This document shows, one piece after another, positions 36,720 through 45,826 of a stretch of 64,000 nucleotides of DNA. The stretch's first letter is position 1; every line of letters starts with the position of its first letter. The notes beneath the pieces are model-generated. The model was not told the origin of the DNA and did no database searches. It was given only the letters and a program-made list of their open reading frames with translations. A program made the position numbers and the translations under genes. Origin of the DNA: Mycobacterium adipatum (lineage in GTDB: Bacteria > Actinomycetota > Actinomycetes > Mycobacteriales > Mycobacteriaceae); NCBI RefSeq assembly GCF_001644575.1, contig NZ_CP015596.1, forward strand, positions 4,402,001 to 4,466,000, in the 5' to 3' direction.

Positions 36720-38221
36720 TGTGGACCTCCGTCTCGTGCGCGTGCGGCAGATCTGGTGAGACGGCGATGGGTTCTGTTGCGGGCCATCCGGAGTGAGAGA
36801 TCGGCATACATTCGCATACCGCGACGGAACGGCGGCGCCGCCGACCCGGTCATGCTGAACGGCAGGTCCGTACCGACCACGGTGCGCTGATGACTGAATG
36901 CGTCGAAGCCGGCTTTTCCGTGATAGGCGCCCATTCCGCTGCGGCCGACCCCGCCGAACGGTGCGGCCGACGGGATCATCTGGGCGGCGAAGTCATTACG
37001 CGCCACACCGCCACTGCGGGTGCTGCGCACGAAGGTGCGGAACCGGTCGCCGTCGGGCCCGAACCAGTACGCGACCAGCGGCGCCGGACGGGCGTTGACA
37101 TAGCCGATGACGTCGTCGAGGGTCGAGTAGCCCATCACCGACAGCACCGGACCGAAGATCTCCTCGCGGGCGATCTGCATCCGGTCGTCGATATCCCGGA
37201 TGATCGTCGGCGCGATCTTGCGACTTGCCCGGTCCGGTAGGGATTCACCGACGGGGACAACCGATTCCACAGTGGCCCCGTGTCGGCGGGCATCCTCGAT
37301 CAATCCGTTCACCCGATCGAAGTTGGCTTCGTTGACACTTGAGCAGTAGTCGTCATTGGCGACGATGGCGTCGAACATGCCCTGCCACGTGGCACGGACG
37401 ATATCGACGAATCTGGCGACCTGATGGCCGGGAACGAAGACATAGTCCGGGCAGACGCACACCTGCCCGCCGTTGACCATGCGGGCCTGCGCAATCCGGG
37501 TCGCGGCGCGTTGGATGTCCGCGTCCGGGGCGACCACCACCGGGTTCTTGCCGCCCAGTTCCAGTGTCACCGGAACCAGGTTCTCCGATGCCGCGCGCTG
37601 AACCAGCGAACCCACCGACGGTGACCCGGTGAAGAACAGGTGATCGAACGGCAGCCGGGAGAACTCGGCGGCCACCTCCGGTCCCCCGGTCACCACGGCG
37701 AGTTCGGTCGGCTCGAAATACTTCGGCGCCAGCGCGGCCATCAGTTCCGCTGTGTGCAAGGTGACTTCGGACATCTTGATCATCACCCTGTTGCCTGCGG
37801 CGAACGCGGCCGCGGCCGGCAACACCACCAGATTCAACGGGAAGTTCCACGGCCCGATGATGCCCACAACGCCCAGCGGGGTCGACTCCACTTCTGCCCG
37901 CAGGCCGGCGATGCGGGCCGCCCGCATCAACCGGGTGCCCTTCATCCACTGCCCAACATGGGATCTGGTGTGTTCGATGACCGGGATGATGCCGACAACC
38001 TCGGTGAACAGCGTCGCGGCCCGCGATCGGGTGCCGAAGTCGGCGGCCATCGCCTCGACGAAGGCATCGGTGTTGTCGAGCACCAGCGCCATCAGTCGGT
38101 CGATGCGGTTGTGACGCAGATTCACATCGGGCGGGCCGGCAGCGATGTACGCCGCCCGCTGACGCTGCAGCAGTGCCCGCATGTCCACGTCGCGGTCGAC
38201 CCGCTCATCGGTTGCGCTCAT
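36716..38221 (-). CDS. Aldehyde dehydrogenase, coniferyl-aldehyde type
   Basis: A 501-residue NAD(P)-dependent aldehyde dehydrogenase. GPWNFPLNL, FTGSPSVG, the general base in TLELGGKNP and the catalytic cysteine in NGGQVCVCPDYV are present. The shorter N-terminus and FGGVGRSGMGAYHGKAGFDAF are typical of the coniferyl/fatty aldehyde dehydrogenase group. The C-terminal tail is basic and may touch membranes. ATG at 38221 has GGAGGGAG upstream. It heads an ALDH-P450 operon, and operator site C1 overlaps its ribosome-site region. Confidence 0.87.
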   Translation of the reverse strand: MSATDERVDRDVDMRALLQRQRAAYIAAGPPDVNLRHNRIDRLMALVLDNTDAFVEAMAADFGTRSRAATLFTEVVGIIPVIEHTRSHVGQWMKGTRLMRAARIAGLRAEVESTPLGVVGIIGPWNFPLNLVVLPAAAAFAAGNRVMIKMSEVTLHTAELMAALAPKYFEPTELAVVTGGPEVAAEFSRLPFDHLFFTGSPSVGSLVQRAASENLVPVTLELGGKNPVVVAPDADIQRAATRIAQARMVNGGQVCVCPDYVFVPGHQVARFVDIVRATWQGMFDAIVANDDYCSSVNEANFDRVNGLIEDARRHGATVESVVPVGESLPDRASRKIAPTIIRDIDDRMQIAREEIFGPVLSVMGYSTLDDVIGYVNARPAPLVAYWFGPDGDRFRTFVRSTRSGGVARNDFAAQMIPSAAPFGGVGRSGMGAYHGKAGFDAFSHQRTVVGTDLPFSMTGSAAPPFRRGMRMYADLSLRMARNRTHRRLTRSAARARDGGPQ

Positions 38222-38234
38222 ATCCTGAACTCCC

Positions 38235-38253
38235 TCCGGTAAGACTGACGGTA
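38235..38253. promoter_or_regulatory. Island operator site C1
   Basis: TCCGGTAAGACTGACGGTA has one mismatch in each half to TACNGTAA-N3-TTACNGTA. It lies immediately upstream of the aldehyde dehydrogenase ribosome site (minus strand) in the same divergent region as the perfect site C2. Confidence 0.5.
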
Positions 38254-38327
38254 GCAGCCCGACCAGTCTTGGCGACAGCGGCACATCGAACCAGGCTGAG
38301 GCATTGAATCAGTCAGACGGGACGTTT

Positions 38328-38346
38328 TACTGTAAGCTTTACCGTA
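38328..38346. promoter_or_regulatory. Island operator site C2 (perfect match)
   Basis: TACTGTAAGCTTTACCGTA fits TACNGTAA-N3-TTACNGTA at every defined position. It abuts the -10 hexamer TATTAT (38345-38350) of the P450 that starts at 38394, so binding would block that promoter. Confidence 0.7.
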
Positions 38347-38350
38347 TTAT
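38345..38350 (+). promoter_or_regulatory. -10 box of the P450-TetR operon
   Basis: TATTAT fits TANNNT and overlaps the right end of operator site C2. It gives a 5' leader of about 37 nt containing a GGGGG ribosome site. Confidence 0.45.
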
Positions 38351-38393
38351 CTCGACAACGTCGTATGAGACAGTTGGAAAGCGGGGGCAGCAC

Positions 38394-39617
38394 GTGGGAA
38401 GCCAGACAGCCGACGGTGTGGTCCCGGAGTTCGACCTGGGCGAGTCCTTCAATCTGTTGCACGACCCCTATCCGCTGTTCGCCGCGCACCGCGCCCGGCA
38501 CGGCGTCTTCGAGGGCAGCGTCATGGACTGGTCCAAGACCCCCGACGAGTTCCGGCCCGAACACCAGTACGCCGCAGTCTCCTTCGATGCGGTCAACACG
38601 GTCTTCCGGGACAGCAAGTCGTTCAACTCCAAGATCTACGACGCCACCATCGGCCTGTTCATCGGCCCCTCGATCCTGGCCATGGAAGGCCAGTTGCACC
38701 GAGCCCACCGCAACCTGGTCACCACGGCGTTCAAAGCGAAGTCGCTCAAGGCCTGGGAACCCGAGATCGTCCGGCCCATCTGCGAGCAGCTGATCGACGA
38801 GTTCATCGAGTCCGGCCGGGCCGACCTGGTAAGGGATTTCACCTTCGAATTCCCCACCCGGGTGATCTCCAAGCTGTTGGGCCTACCCGAAGCGGACCTG
38901 CCCTGGTTCCGTCAGCGTGCGGTCGAACTCATCAGCTACCACGTGAAGTATCAGCGGGCCTTCGAGGCCTCGGCGGCCCTGAAGGACTACTTCACCGCGC
39001 AGATCGACCTGCGCCGCTCGAACCCGACCGACGACATCATCGGCGACCTGGTGACCGCCGAGGTCGACGGGGAGAAGCTCACCGACGAGGAGATCTACTC
39101 GTTCCTGCGGCTGCTGTTGCCGGCCGGGCTGGAGACCACCTTCCGGTCCTCGAGCAATCTGCTCTACCTGCTGTTGACCCACCCGGATCAGTTCGCTGCC
39201 GTACAGGCCGACCGCGAACTCATCGGGCCGGCCATCGAGGAGGGGCTGCGCTACGAGACGCCGCTGACCACGGTGCAGCGCTCGGCCAGTGTGGACACCG
39301 AACTCGGCGGTCTCGCACTCCCCGCCGGTGCCGTCGTCGACGTCTGCATCGGATCTGCCAACCGCGACGAAGCCCGCTGGGAGCGGGCCGAAGAGTTCAA
39401 CATCTTCCGTAAACACGTGCCGCACATCACCTTTGCCGCGGGTGAGCACACCTGTCTGGGCCTGCACCTCGCGAGGATGGAGACCCGGGTGGCCATCGAA
39501 TGTCTGCTCGACCGGGTGACCGACATCGCGCTCGACACCGCCGAGGATCCGCACATCGTCGGCCAACCCTTCCGGTCCCCGACCGCGGTGCCGGTCACCT
39601 TCGAACCGATCACCTGA
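38394..39617 (+). CDS. Cytochrome P450 (catabolic island)
   Basis: A 407-residue P450. I-helix LPAGLETTFRS, ExxR as EEGLRY, and haem loop FAAGEHTCLGLHLARME with the cysteine ligand. I cannot assign a CYP family. GTG at 38394 is chosen because GCGGGGGCAG lies just upstream and homology begins there; an in-frame extension to 38304 would run through the operator and promoter. It is cotranscribed with a TetR regulator 14 nt downstream. Confidence 0.86.
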   Translation: MGSQTADGVVPEFDLGESFNLLHDPYPLFAAHRARHGVFEGSVMDWSKTPDEFRPEHQYAAVSFDAVNTVFRDSKSFNSKIYDATIGLFIGPSILAMEGQLHRAHRNLVTTAFKAKSLKAWEPEIVRPICEQLIDEFIESGRADLVRDFTFEFPTRVISKLLGLPEADLPWFRQRAVELISYHVKYQRAFEASAALKDYFTAQIDLRRSNPTDDIIGDLVTAEVDGEKLTDEEIYSFLRLLLPAGLETTFRSSSNLLYLLLTHPDQFAAVQADRELIGPAIEEGLRYETPLTTVQRSASVDTELGGLALPAGAVVDVCIGSANRDEARWERAEEFNIFRKHVPHITFAAGEHTCLGLHLARMETRVAIECLLDRVTDIALDTAEDPHIVGQPFRSPTAVPVTFEPIT

Positions 39618-39631
39618 GCCCGGGAGCATCG

Positions 39632-40324
39632 ATGCCCAGACCCGCCGCCAAGCGCCAGCGTCGTGAACGCGGGTCGATCAGCGTCGAGGAGATCCTGACA
39701 GGCGCGTTCGAGGTGGCCGCCGAGGTCTCCATCGACAATCTGAGCATGCCGCAACTGGCCAAACATCTCGATGTCGGTGTCACCAGCATCTACTGGTACT
39801 TCCGCCGCAAGGACGACCTGCTCGATGCGATGACCAACCGGGCGCTCGACGACTACGACTTCACCGCCCCCAGCATCGACGCAGGCAACTGGCGCGAGTC
39901 ACTACGACATCATGCGCGGATGATGCGAAAGACCTTTCGGGCCAACCCGATCCTCTGCGACCTGATCCTGATCCGCGGATCCTACGGGCGCGCTGCGGTA
40001 CAGGGTGCGATCCAGAAACTGGAGCCGCCGGTGGCCGCGCTGGTCCGCGCGGGGCTGAGTTCCGAGGATGCCTTCGACACCTACTCGGCCATCGCGACCC
40101 ATGTCCGCGGCACCGTCATCATGGAGCATCTGCAGGACAAGATGCCCGGCATCGCCCCGCGCCAGGACGGTGAGCGCAACCTCATCGACGCCGCGGCCAC
40201 CCCGCACATCGCCGAGGCGACCGGGCGCGGGCACCGGATGGGTGTCGCCGACGACATCAACTTCGAGTACGTACTGGAATGCATTCTGGCTCATGCCGAA
40301 AGCCTCGCGCACCGGGACATCTGA
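39632..40324 (+). CDS. TetR-family regulator, paralogue 1 of the island pair
   Basis: A 230-residue TetR protein. The N-terminal KRQRRERGSI segment and helix-turn-helix (IDNLSMPQLAKHLDVGVTS, then IYWYFRRKDDLLDAMTNRAL) are almost the same as in the TetR at 58316-59056, and the C-terminal domains also align (NPILCDLILIR, EDAFDTYSA). It follows the P450 in an operon with operator site C2 in front. It probably represses its own operon and others in the island; the ligand may be a CoA thioester or pathway intermediate. CGGGAG lies 7 nt before the ATG. Confidence 0.85.
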   Translation: MPRPAAKRQRRERGSISVEEILTGAFEVAAEVSIDNLSMPQLAKHLDVGVTSIYWYFRRKDDLLDAMTNRALDDYDFTAPSIDAGNWRESLRHHARMMRKTFRANPILCDLILIRGSYGRAAVQGAIQKLEPPVAALVRAGLSSEDAFDTYSAIATHVRGTVIMEHLQDKMPGIAPRQDGERNLIDAAATPHIAEATGRGHRMGVADDINFEYVLECILAHAESLAHRDI

Positions 40325-40385
40325 TGCTCGCGCATATCCAGCCCCCGCACTCCTATTCGCCATACCCACTCCAGAAAGGATCGCT

Positions 40386-41678
40386 GTGCACAAGGACGAC
40401 ATGATTCTGATCAGCGTCGATGACCACATCATCGAGCCGCCGGACATGTTCAAGAATCATCTGCCGGCCAAGTACGTGGATGAGGCGCCGCGGTTGGTGC
40501 ACAACCCGGACGGCTCCGATACCTGGCAGTTCCGGGACACGGTCATCCCGAACGTCGCGCTCAATGCGGTGGCCGGACGGCCCAAGGAGGAGTACGGGCT
40601 GGAACCCCAGGGTCTCGATGAGATCCGCAAGGGTTGTTATGACGCCGCCGAGCGGGTCAAGGACATGAACGCCGGCGGCGTGCTGGCAACGATGAACTTC
40701 CCGTCCTTCCCGGGGTTTGCCGCCCGGTTGTTCGCCACCGAGGACACCGAGTTCTCGCTGGCGCTCGTGCAGGCCTACAACGACTGGCACATTCACGAAT
40801 GGTGCGGATCGCATCCGGGTCGTTTCATCCCGATGGCGATCCCGGCGATCTGGGACCCGAAGCTGTGTGCCGACGAGGTCCGCCGGGTCTCCAAGAAGGG
40901 GGTGCACTCGCTGACCTTCACCGAGAACCCCTCGGCGCTGGGCTATCCGAGTTTCCATGACCTGGAGTACTGGAAGCCGCTGTGGGATGCGTTGGTGGAT
41001 ACCGACACGGTGATGAACGTGCACATCGGGTCCTCGGGCCGGCTGGCCATCACCGCGCCGGACGCCCCGATGGACGTGATGATCACCCTGCAGCCGATGA
41101 ACATCGTCCAAGCCGCGGCCGATCTGCTGTGGTCGGCGCCCATCAAGGCCTATCCCGATCTGAAGATCGCCTTGTCCGAGGGCGGCACCGGCTGGATCCC
41201 CTACTTCCTGGACCGGGTGGACCGCACCTACGAGATGCACTCGACGTGGACGCACCAGGATTTCGGGGACAAGTTGCCCTCGCAGGTTTTCCGCGAGCAC
41301 TTCATGACGTGTTTCATCTCCGATCCTGTCGGGGTGAAGAACCGGCACGCCATCGGGGTGGACAACATCTGCTGGGAGATGGACTACCCGCACTCGGATT
41401 CGATGTGGCCCGGGGCGCCCGAGGAACTGCACGCCGTGTTCGACACCTATGACGTCCCCGATGACGAGATCAATAAGATCACCCACGAGAACGCGATGCG
41501 GCTGTACCACTTCGAGCCCTTCAAACACATCCCGCGCGAGCAGGCCACCGTCGGCGCACTACGCAAACAGGCCGAGGGCCACGACGTTTCGATCCAGGCA
41601 CTGAGCAAGCACGAGAAGGCCGACGGCGGCGACAGTTGGCAGGCGTCGCTGGAGAAGGTCACCGAGATGCAGCGCTGA
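40386..41678 (+). CDS. Amidohydrolase-2 family (ACMSD-like) protein
   Basis: A 430-residue metal-dependent TIM-barrel protein of PF04909, the family of ACMSD and resorcylate decarboxylases. Likely metal ligands are the Asp-x-His in SVDDHIIEP, a histidine in VMNVHIGSSG and the Asp in WEMDYPHSDSMWPG. The reaction could be decarboxylation, hydration or C-C cleavage of a ring-opened product. GAAAGGA precedes the GTG at 40386. It follows the TetR gene by 61 nt and is one of four members of this family in the island. A 12-bp hairpin lies 23 nt after the stop. Confidence 0.85.
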   Translation: MHKDDMILISVDDHIIEPPDMFKNHLPAKYVDEAPRLVHNPDGSDTWQFRDTVIPNVALNAVAGRPKEEYGLEPQGLDEIRKGCYDAAERVKDMNAGGVLATMNFPSFPGFAARLFATEDTEFSLALVQAYNDWHIHEWCGSHPGRFIPMAIPAIWDPKLCADEVRRVSKKGVHSLTFTENPSALGYPSFHDLEYWKPLWDALVDTDTVMNVHIGSSGRLAITAPDAPMDVMITLQPMNIVQAAADLLWSAPIKAYPDLKIALSEGGTGWIPYFLDRVDRTYEMHSTWTHQDFGDKLPSQVFREHFMTCFISDPVGVKNRHAIGVDNICWEMDYPHSDSMWPGAPEELHAVFDTYDVPDDEINKITHENAMRLYHFEPFKHIPREQATVGALRKQAEGHDVSIQALSKHEKADGGDSWQASLEKVTEMQR

Positions 41679-41701
41679 GCTGCGCAGTGGACCATTCGGG
41701 T

Positions 41702-41730
41702 GCGGTGTCGGTCGTCACGACTGACACCGT
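41702..41730. terminator. Hairpin between convergent amidohydrolase and SDR genes
   Basis: Bases 41704-41715 pair with 41717-41728 with one G-U pair, and the stem can extend one or two pairs outward. It lies between the stops at 41678 and 41749, so it can serve both genes. No U-tract follows. Confidence 0.55.
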
Positions 41731-41748
41731 ATCCGTCCGGCCGCTACC

Positions 41749-42600
41749 TCACCCCTTCCAGGGCACCGTCTTGACGTAGCCGCCGGCATCGATGCGCAGT
41801 TGGCTTCCGGTGATGAACCGGGCATCGTCGCTGGCCAGGAAGACCACGGCCGCAGAGACGTCGGCCGGCTCGATATAGGGCACCGGCATCGCCTGCATGG
41901 CGGGGAAACTCGCCTCGGCGTCCTCGCGGGTGGGCTCCTTCAGATCCGGCCGGAACACCTTGTACATACCCTCGTTGTGCAGCATCGCGGTGTTGACGTT
42001 GGTCGGGTGCACCGCATTGACCCGGATGCTGCGCTTGGCCACCTGGATGGACAGATCGTTGACGTAACGTGCCACGATCTGCTTGGCGAAGCTGTATGCC
42101 GACCCGCCGGGACCCTGGTTGGTGGCACTACCCAATTGCGCGGCAAGCGAACCCGTCGCGATGATCGACGCCCCATCGTTGACATGCGGCAGGCTGGCCT
42201 GGATCACGTTGAACACGCCCACCAGGTCGGTGTCGACGGTGTCCGACCAGGACTGCAGCGTCTGTCCGCTGCCCATCGCGCAGATCCCGGCATTGGCCAC
42301 GACGATATCGAGGCCACCACCGAACGCCGTCACGCCCTCTTCGACGGCCTGCCAGACCGCGGCACGTTCACGCACATCCACAATCACCGTATGCGCGCGT
42401 ACCCCCTCCTTCTCGACCAGCAGTGCGGTCTCTTCGAGGTCCTCAGGTCGCGAGAGCGGATAGGTGTTTCCTTCCAGATCCGCGCAGATGTCGAGCGCGA
42501 TGATGCTGGCCCCCTCCGCTGCGAGACTCACCGCATGCGAGCGTCCCTGCCCCCTCGCGGCGCCGGATACCACGGCGATCTTGTTGTCCAACTTACCCAT
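41749..42600 (-). CDS. Mycofactocin-coupled-type SDR oxidoreductase
   Basis: A 283-residue SDR with VSGAARGQGRSHAV, the DICADLEGNTYPLSRPEDLEE insertion typical of mycofactocin-coupled enzymes, VVANAGI and a catalytic YSFAK. Tightly bound NAD with mycofactocin as electron acceptor is the expected cofactor arrangement. CAGGGG lies 8 nt before the ATG at 42600. It starts 21 nt after the stop of the aldehyde dehydrogenase, forming an ALDH-SDR operon controlled from operator site D. Alcohol to aldehyde to acid is a natural sequence for the two enzymes. Confidence 0.85.
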   Translation of the reverse strand: MGKLDNKIAVVSGAARGQGRSHAVSLAAEGASIIALDICADLEGNTYPLSRPEDLEETALLVEKEGVRAHTVIVDVRERAAVWQAVEEGVTAFGGGLDIVVANAGICAMGSGQTLQSWSDTVDTDLVGVFNVIQASLPHVNDGASIIATGSLAAQLGSATNQGPGGSAYSFAKQIVARYVNDLSIQVAKRSIRVNAVHPTNVNTAMLHNEGMYKVFRPDLKEPTREDAEASFPAMQAMPVPYIEPADVSAAVVFLASDDARFITGSQLRIDAGGYVKTVPWKG

Positions 42601-42621
42601 TCGTAGCCCCTGTTTCTTTAT

Positions 42622-44157
42622 CTACGACTGACGCGGCAGCCGCCACCCGATGGTCTTGGTCTCGGTGTACTGCGCGAAACCCTCGATGCCGCACTGCCGC
42701 CCAACACCGCTGTTCTTGAACCCTCCGAACGGCGCGTCGGCGCCGTAGTACATCCCGCCGTTGACACCGATCGCGCCGGTCCGGATCCGGCGTGCGATGC
42801 CCATCGCGCGCTCCGGGGACTTCGACACCACCGCACCGGCCAGGCCGAAGGCGCTGTCGTTGGCGATCCGCACCGCCTCGTCGTCATCGTCGAACGGGAT
42901 GAGTACCAGCACCGGGCCGAACACCTCGTCCTGCGCGATGGCGGACGACGGGGCGGCGCCGGTGATGACTGTCGGGGCGACGAAATGCCCGCCGCGCAGG
43001 TGGTCGGCCAGCCCGGCGGGCACACCGCCGCCAACGACGATCTCCGCGCCGTCGCGCCGAGCCCGCTCGATGGCGTCGAGCACCCGTTGTTTCTGCGCCG
43101 CGCTGATCAGCGGGCCGACCAGGGTGCCCGGCAGTGCCGGGTCACCGACCGGAATATCCGCGAAGGCCATCGTCACATTGGCCACCGCCTCGTCGAACAG
43201 GCTGCGGTGCACCAGCATCCGGGTGTTCGCCGCGCACGCCTGTCCCGCGTGCACGCAGGCCCCGACGGCGCCGGGAATGACGTGTCCCGGGTTGGCGTCG
43301 TCGAGCACGATCATGGCCGACTTGCCGCCGAGTTCGAGGAAGGTGCGCTTCATGGTGTCCGCGCCCACCCGCATGAGGTGCCTGCCCACCGCGGTAGAAC
43401 CGGTGAAGGACACCATGTCCACCCGAGGGTCGGTGCCCAGCCGCCCGGCCACCTCGTTGTCTCGCGTGGGGACCACGTTGACGACCCCGGCCGGGATGTC
43501 GGTGCGCTCGGCGATGAGCCGCCCCAGCCGGGTGGCGTTCCACGGAGTGTTCGGGTCCGGCTTGAGCACCACCGTGTTACCGGCCGCCAGCGCTGGGCCG
43601 AGTTTGTTGAGGATCACCTCGATCGGGAAGTTCGACGGGGCGATGGCCGCGACGACGCCGACGGCCTCCTTGACCACGGTGCGCGCATTGCGATCCCCGA
43701 ACAACCCGCCGCCGTCGAGACGCCGCTCCCATTCGAACTCGTCGATCAACCGTGCCGGGTAGCGCAGCGCGTCGGCCAGCGGCCAGTCCAGTTGCGCATT
43801 CTGCGTCGTCATCGCCGGGCAGCCCACCTCCGCGATCAGTTCCTCACGCAGGTCCTCTGACTCCGCTTCGATCGCGTCCTGCAACTGCAGCAATGCCCGC
43901 CGCCGCAGCGCACGGTTGGTCGACCAGTCGGAGTCGTCGAAGGCACGCCGGGCCGCGCCGATGGCGCGGTCCATGTCCTCGACACCGGCGCAGGCGGTGA
44001 CGCCCAGCACCAGACCCGTTGCCGGACTGAGATTGTCGAACTGTTCGCCAGACACGGCGGGGACCAGCTCGCCGTCGATGAGCATTCGACTCTCGGCGCG
44101 GCCGGCCGCGCGGCGGCCGATCTCCACGCTCGTCGCCTCGGCCACCATTTCGCTCAC
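42622..44157 (-). CDS. Aldehyde dehydrogenase family protein
   Basis: An NAD(P)-dependent aldehyde dehydrogenase of about 511 residues. APSNFPIEVILNKLGPAL, FTGSTAVGRHLM, the Glu in FLELGGKSAM and the nucleophile cysteine in HAGQACAANTRM are intact. Start choice is uncertain: a run GTG GAG GTT GTG GTG places GGAGG 5 nt before the GTG at 44157, which I prefer over GTG at 44169; an ATG at 44148 is also possible. It is divergent from the DUF35-thiolase operon across operator site D and uses a -10 TATCGT (minus strand, 44194-44189) that overlaps it. Confidence 0.85.
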   Translation of the reverse strand: MSEMVAEATSVEIGRRAAGRAESRMLIDGELVPAVSGEQFDNLSPATGLVLGVTACAGVEDMDRAIGAARRAFDDSDWSTNRALRRRALLQLQDAIEAESEDLREELIAEVGCPAMTTQNAQLDWPLADALRYPARLIDEFEWERRLDGGGLFGDRNARTVVKEAVGVVAAIAPSNFPIEVILNKLGPALAAGNTVVLKPDPNTPWNATRLGRLIAERTDIPAGVVNVVPTRDNEVAGRLGTDPRVDMVSFTGSTAVGRHLMRVGADTMKRTFLELGGKSAMIVLDDANPGHVIPGAVGACVHAGQACAANTRMLVHRSLFDEAVANVTMAFADIPVGDPALPGTLVGPLISAAQKQRVLDAIERARRDGAEIVVGGGVPAGLADHLRGGHFVAPTVITGAAPSSAIAQDEVFGPVLVLIPFDDDDEAVRIANDSAFGLAGAVVSKSPERAMGIARRIRTGAIGVNGGMYYGADAPFGGFKNSGVGRQCGIEGFAQYTETKTIGWRLPRQS

Positions 44158-44192
44158 CACAACCTCCACTTCCGAGTGTTACCAGGCTACGA

Positions 44193-44211
44193 TACTGTAA
44201 GAATTACAGTT
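44193..44211. promoter_or_regulatory. Island operator site D (one mismatch)
   Basis: TACTGTAAGAATTACAGTT matches TACNGTAA-N3-TTACNGTA at all defined positions but the last. Candidate -10 boxes for both directions overlap it: TATCGT on the minus strand (44194-44189) and TACAGT on the plus strand (44205-44210). Confidence 0.68.
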
Positions 44212-44245
44212 GGCATCTGCGGATATCGGCCACGAGGAGATTTGG

Positions 44246-44668
44246 ATGCAGAAAGCACTGGCAGAAGGCATTTCCACCTGGCCGGAGGCCGAGCCCAAGC
44301 TGATCGGCGCCCAATGCGGCGCGTGTGGTGCTTCCACGTTCCCGGTGCAGCGTCGCTGCCCGGCCTGCAGCAGCGACGCCATGAGCCCGCAGCATCTGCC
44401 CCGGCGCGGCACCCTGGTTGCCTGGACCACTCAGGGTTTCCCACCGGGTCCCCCGTACAAGGGGCCCACTGGTAAGGATTTCGTGCCGTTCGGCGTGGGC
44501 CTTGTGCAGCTCGGGGACGTGCTGCGGGTCGAGGGCCGGCTCACCGAGAATGATCCGGCCAAGCTGGAGTTCGGCATGCAGGTCGAGCTCACCATGATTC
44601 CGTTCGCCACCGACGCCGACGGCGACGAGCTGGTCACCTTCGCCTTCGCACCCGTCAAAGGAGCCTGA
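44246..44668 (+). CDS. DUF35 (Zn-ribbon/OB-fold) protein, ChsH2-like
   Basis: A 140-residue protein with a zinc ribbon (CGACGASTFPVQRRCPACSSD) followed by an OB-fold. DUF35 proteins bind acyl-CoA and pair with thiolase-fold enzymes; in steroid side-chain breakdown they partner enoyl-CoA hydratase and the retro-aldolase Ltp2. A thiolase-fold gene starts 2 nt after its stop, which strongly suggests a complex. GAGGAG precedes the ATG at 44246. Operator site D lies in front. Confidence 0.87.
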   Translation: MQKALAEGISTWPEAEPKLIGAQCGACGASTFPVQRRCPACSSDAMSPQHLPRRGTLVAWTTQGFPPGPPYKGPTGKDFVPFGVGLVQLGDVLRVEGRLTENDPAKLEFGMQVELTMIPFATDADGDELVTFAFAPVKGA

Positions 44669-44670
44669 TC

Positions 44671-45816
44671 ATGCATGACGTAGCCATCATCGGGGTCGGC
44701 CTGCACCCGTTCGGCCGCTTCGAGGGGAAGTCGGCTCTTGCGATGGGCGTGGACGCCATCTTCGCCGCGGTCGCCGACGCCGGGGTCCAGTGGAAGGACA
44801 TCGGCGCCGCAACCGGCGGCAGCTGGACGGTCGCCAACCCCGACGCCATCGTGGGCATGGTGGGGCTGTCCGGCATCCCGTTCACCAACGTGTTCAATGC
44901 CTGTGCGACAGCCGCAAGTGCCGCCAAAGCCTGCGCGGACGGTATCCGGTTGGGCGACTATGACATCGGCATCGCCGTCGGTCTGGACAAGCACCCGCGC
45001 GGCGCCTTCACCGAGGACCCGGCACTGGTGGGCATGCCGAGCTGGTACGCCGAGAACGGCCAGTACCTCACCACCCAGTTCTTCGGCATGAAGGCCAACC
45101 GTTATCTGCACGAGCACAACATCTCCCAGCGCACGCTGGCCAAGGTGGCCAACAAGAACTTCCGCAACGGGGCACTGAATCCCAATGCGTTCCGGCGCAA
45201 ACCCATCAGCGAGGACGACATCCTCAACTCGACGATGCTGAACTACCCGCTGACCCAGTACATGTTCTGCGCACCGGACGAGGGTGCGGCCGCGGTGGTG
45301 ATGTGCCGGGCCGACCTGGCGCACAAGTACACCTCCAAGCCGGTGTACCTGCGCGCCGTGGAGGTCCGCACCCGCCGCTACGGGGCGTACGAGGTGAACA
45401 CCACCTGCGCGCCGGTCGTCGAGGACGTCGCGCCCACGGTCTATGCAGCGCGGGCGGCATTTGAAAAGGCCGGTGTCGCGCCCGAAGACGTGGATGTGGT
45501 GCAGCTGCAGGACACCGATGCCGGCGCCGAGATCATCCACATGGCCGAGTGCGGTTTCTGCGCCGACGGGGATCAGGAGAAGCTGCTGGCCGATGGTGCC
45601 ACCGAGATCGGCGGTTCGCTACCGATCAACACCGACGGCGGGCTGATCGCCAACGGCGAGCCGATCGGCGCCTCCGGGCTGCGCCAGATCCACGAGCTGG
45701 TGCGCCAGCTGCGCGGCGAGGCCGGCGACCGGCAGGTCCCCGGTAATCCACGGGTGGGCTTCGCACAGCTGTACGGCGCGCCCGGCACCGCCGGTGCCAC
45801 CGTCTTGACCCTCTGA
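44671..45816 (+). CDS. Thiolase-fold enzyme lacking the GHP histidine (probable aldolase-type partner of DUF35)
   Basis: A 381-residue thiolase-superfamily protein. The N-terminal cysteine region reads FNACATAASAAK. The C-terminal loop that is GHP-x-GASG in true thiolases reads NGEPIGASGLRQ, with Glu for the catalytic His. Altered residues and the adjacent DUF35 gene point to an Ltp2-like retro-aldolase or another non-thiolytic C-C bond reaction on an acyl-CoA, rather than classical thiolysis. It forms an operon with the DUF35 gene and, after a hairpin, perhaps the amidohydrolase at 45904. Confidence 0.8.
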   Translation: MHDVAIIGVGLHPFGRFEGKSALAMGVDAIFAAVADAGVQWKDIGAATGGSWTVANPDAIVGMVGLSGIPFTNVFNACATAASAAKACADGIRLGDYDIGIAVGLDKHPRGAFTEDPALVGMPSWYAENGQYLTTQFFGMKANRYLHEHNISQRTLAKVANKNFRNGALNPNAFRRKPISEDDILNSTMLNYPLTQYMFCAPDEGAAAVVMCRADLAHKYTSKPVYLRAVEVRTRRYGAYEVNTTCAPVVEDVAPTVYAARAAFEKAGVAPEDVDVVQLQDTDAGAEIIHMAECGFCADGDQEKLLADGATEIGGSLPINTDGGLIANGEPIGASGLRQIHELVRQLRGEAGDRQVPGNPRVGFAQLYGAPGTAGATVLTL

Positions 45817-45826
45817 CATTTTCATC

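Noticed and set aside
44246..45816. Reading the thiolase-fold gene as an ordinary acetyl-CoA acetyltransferase
   Set aside because: The catalytic GHP histidine is replaced by Glu and a DUF35 partner precedes it, so the plain thiolase label would mislead.
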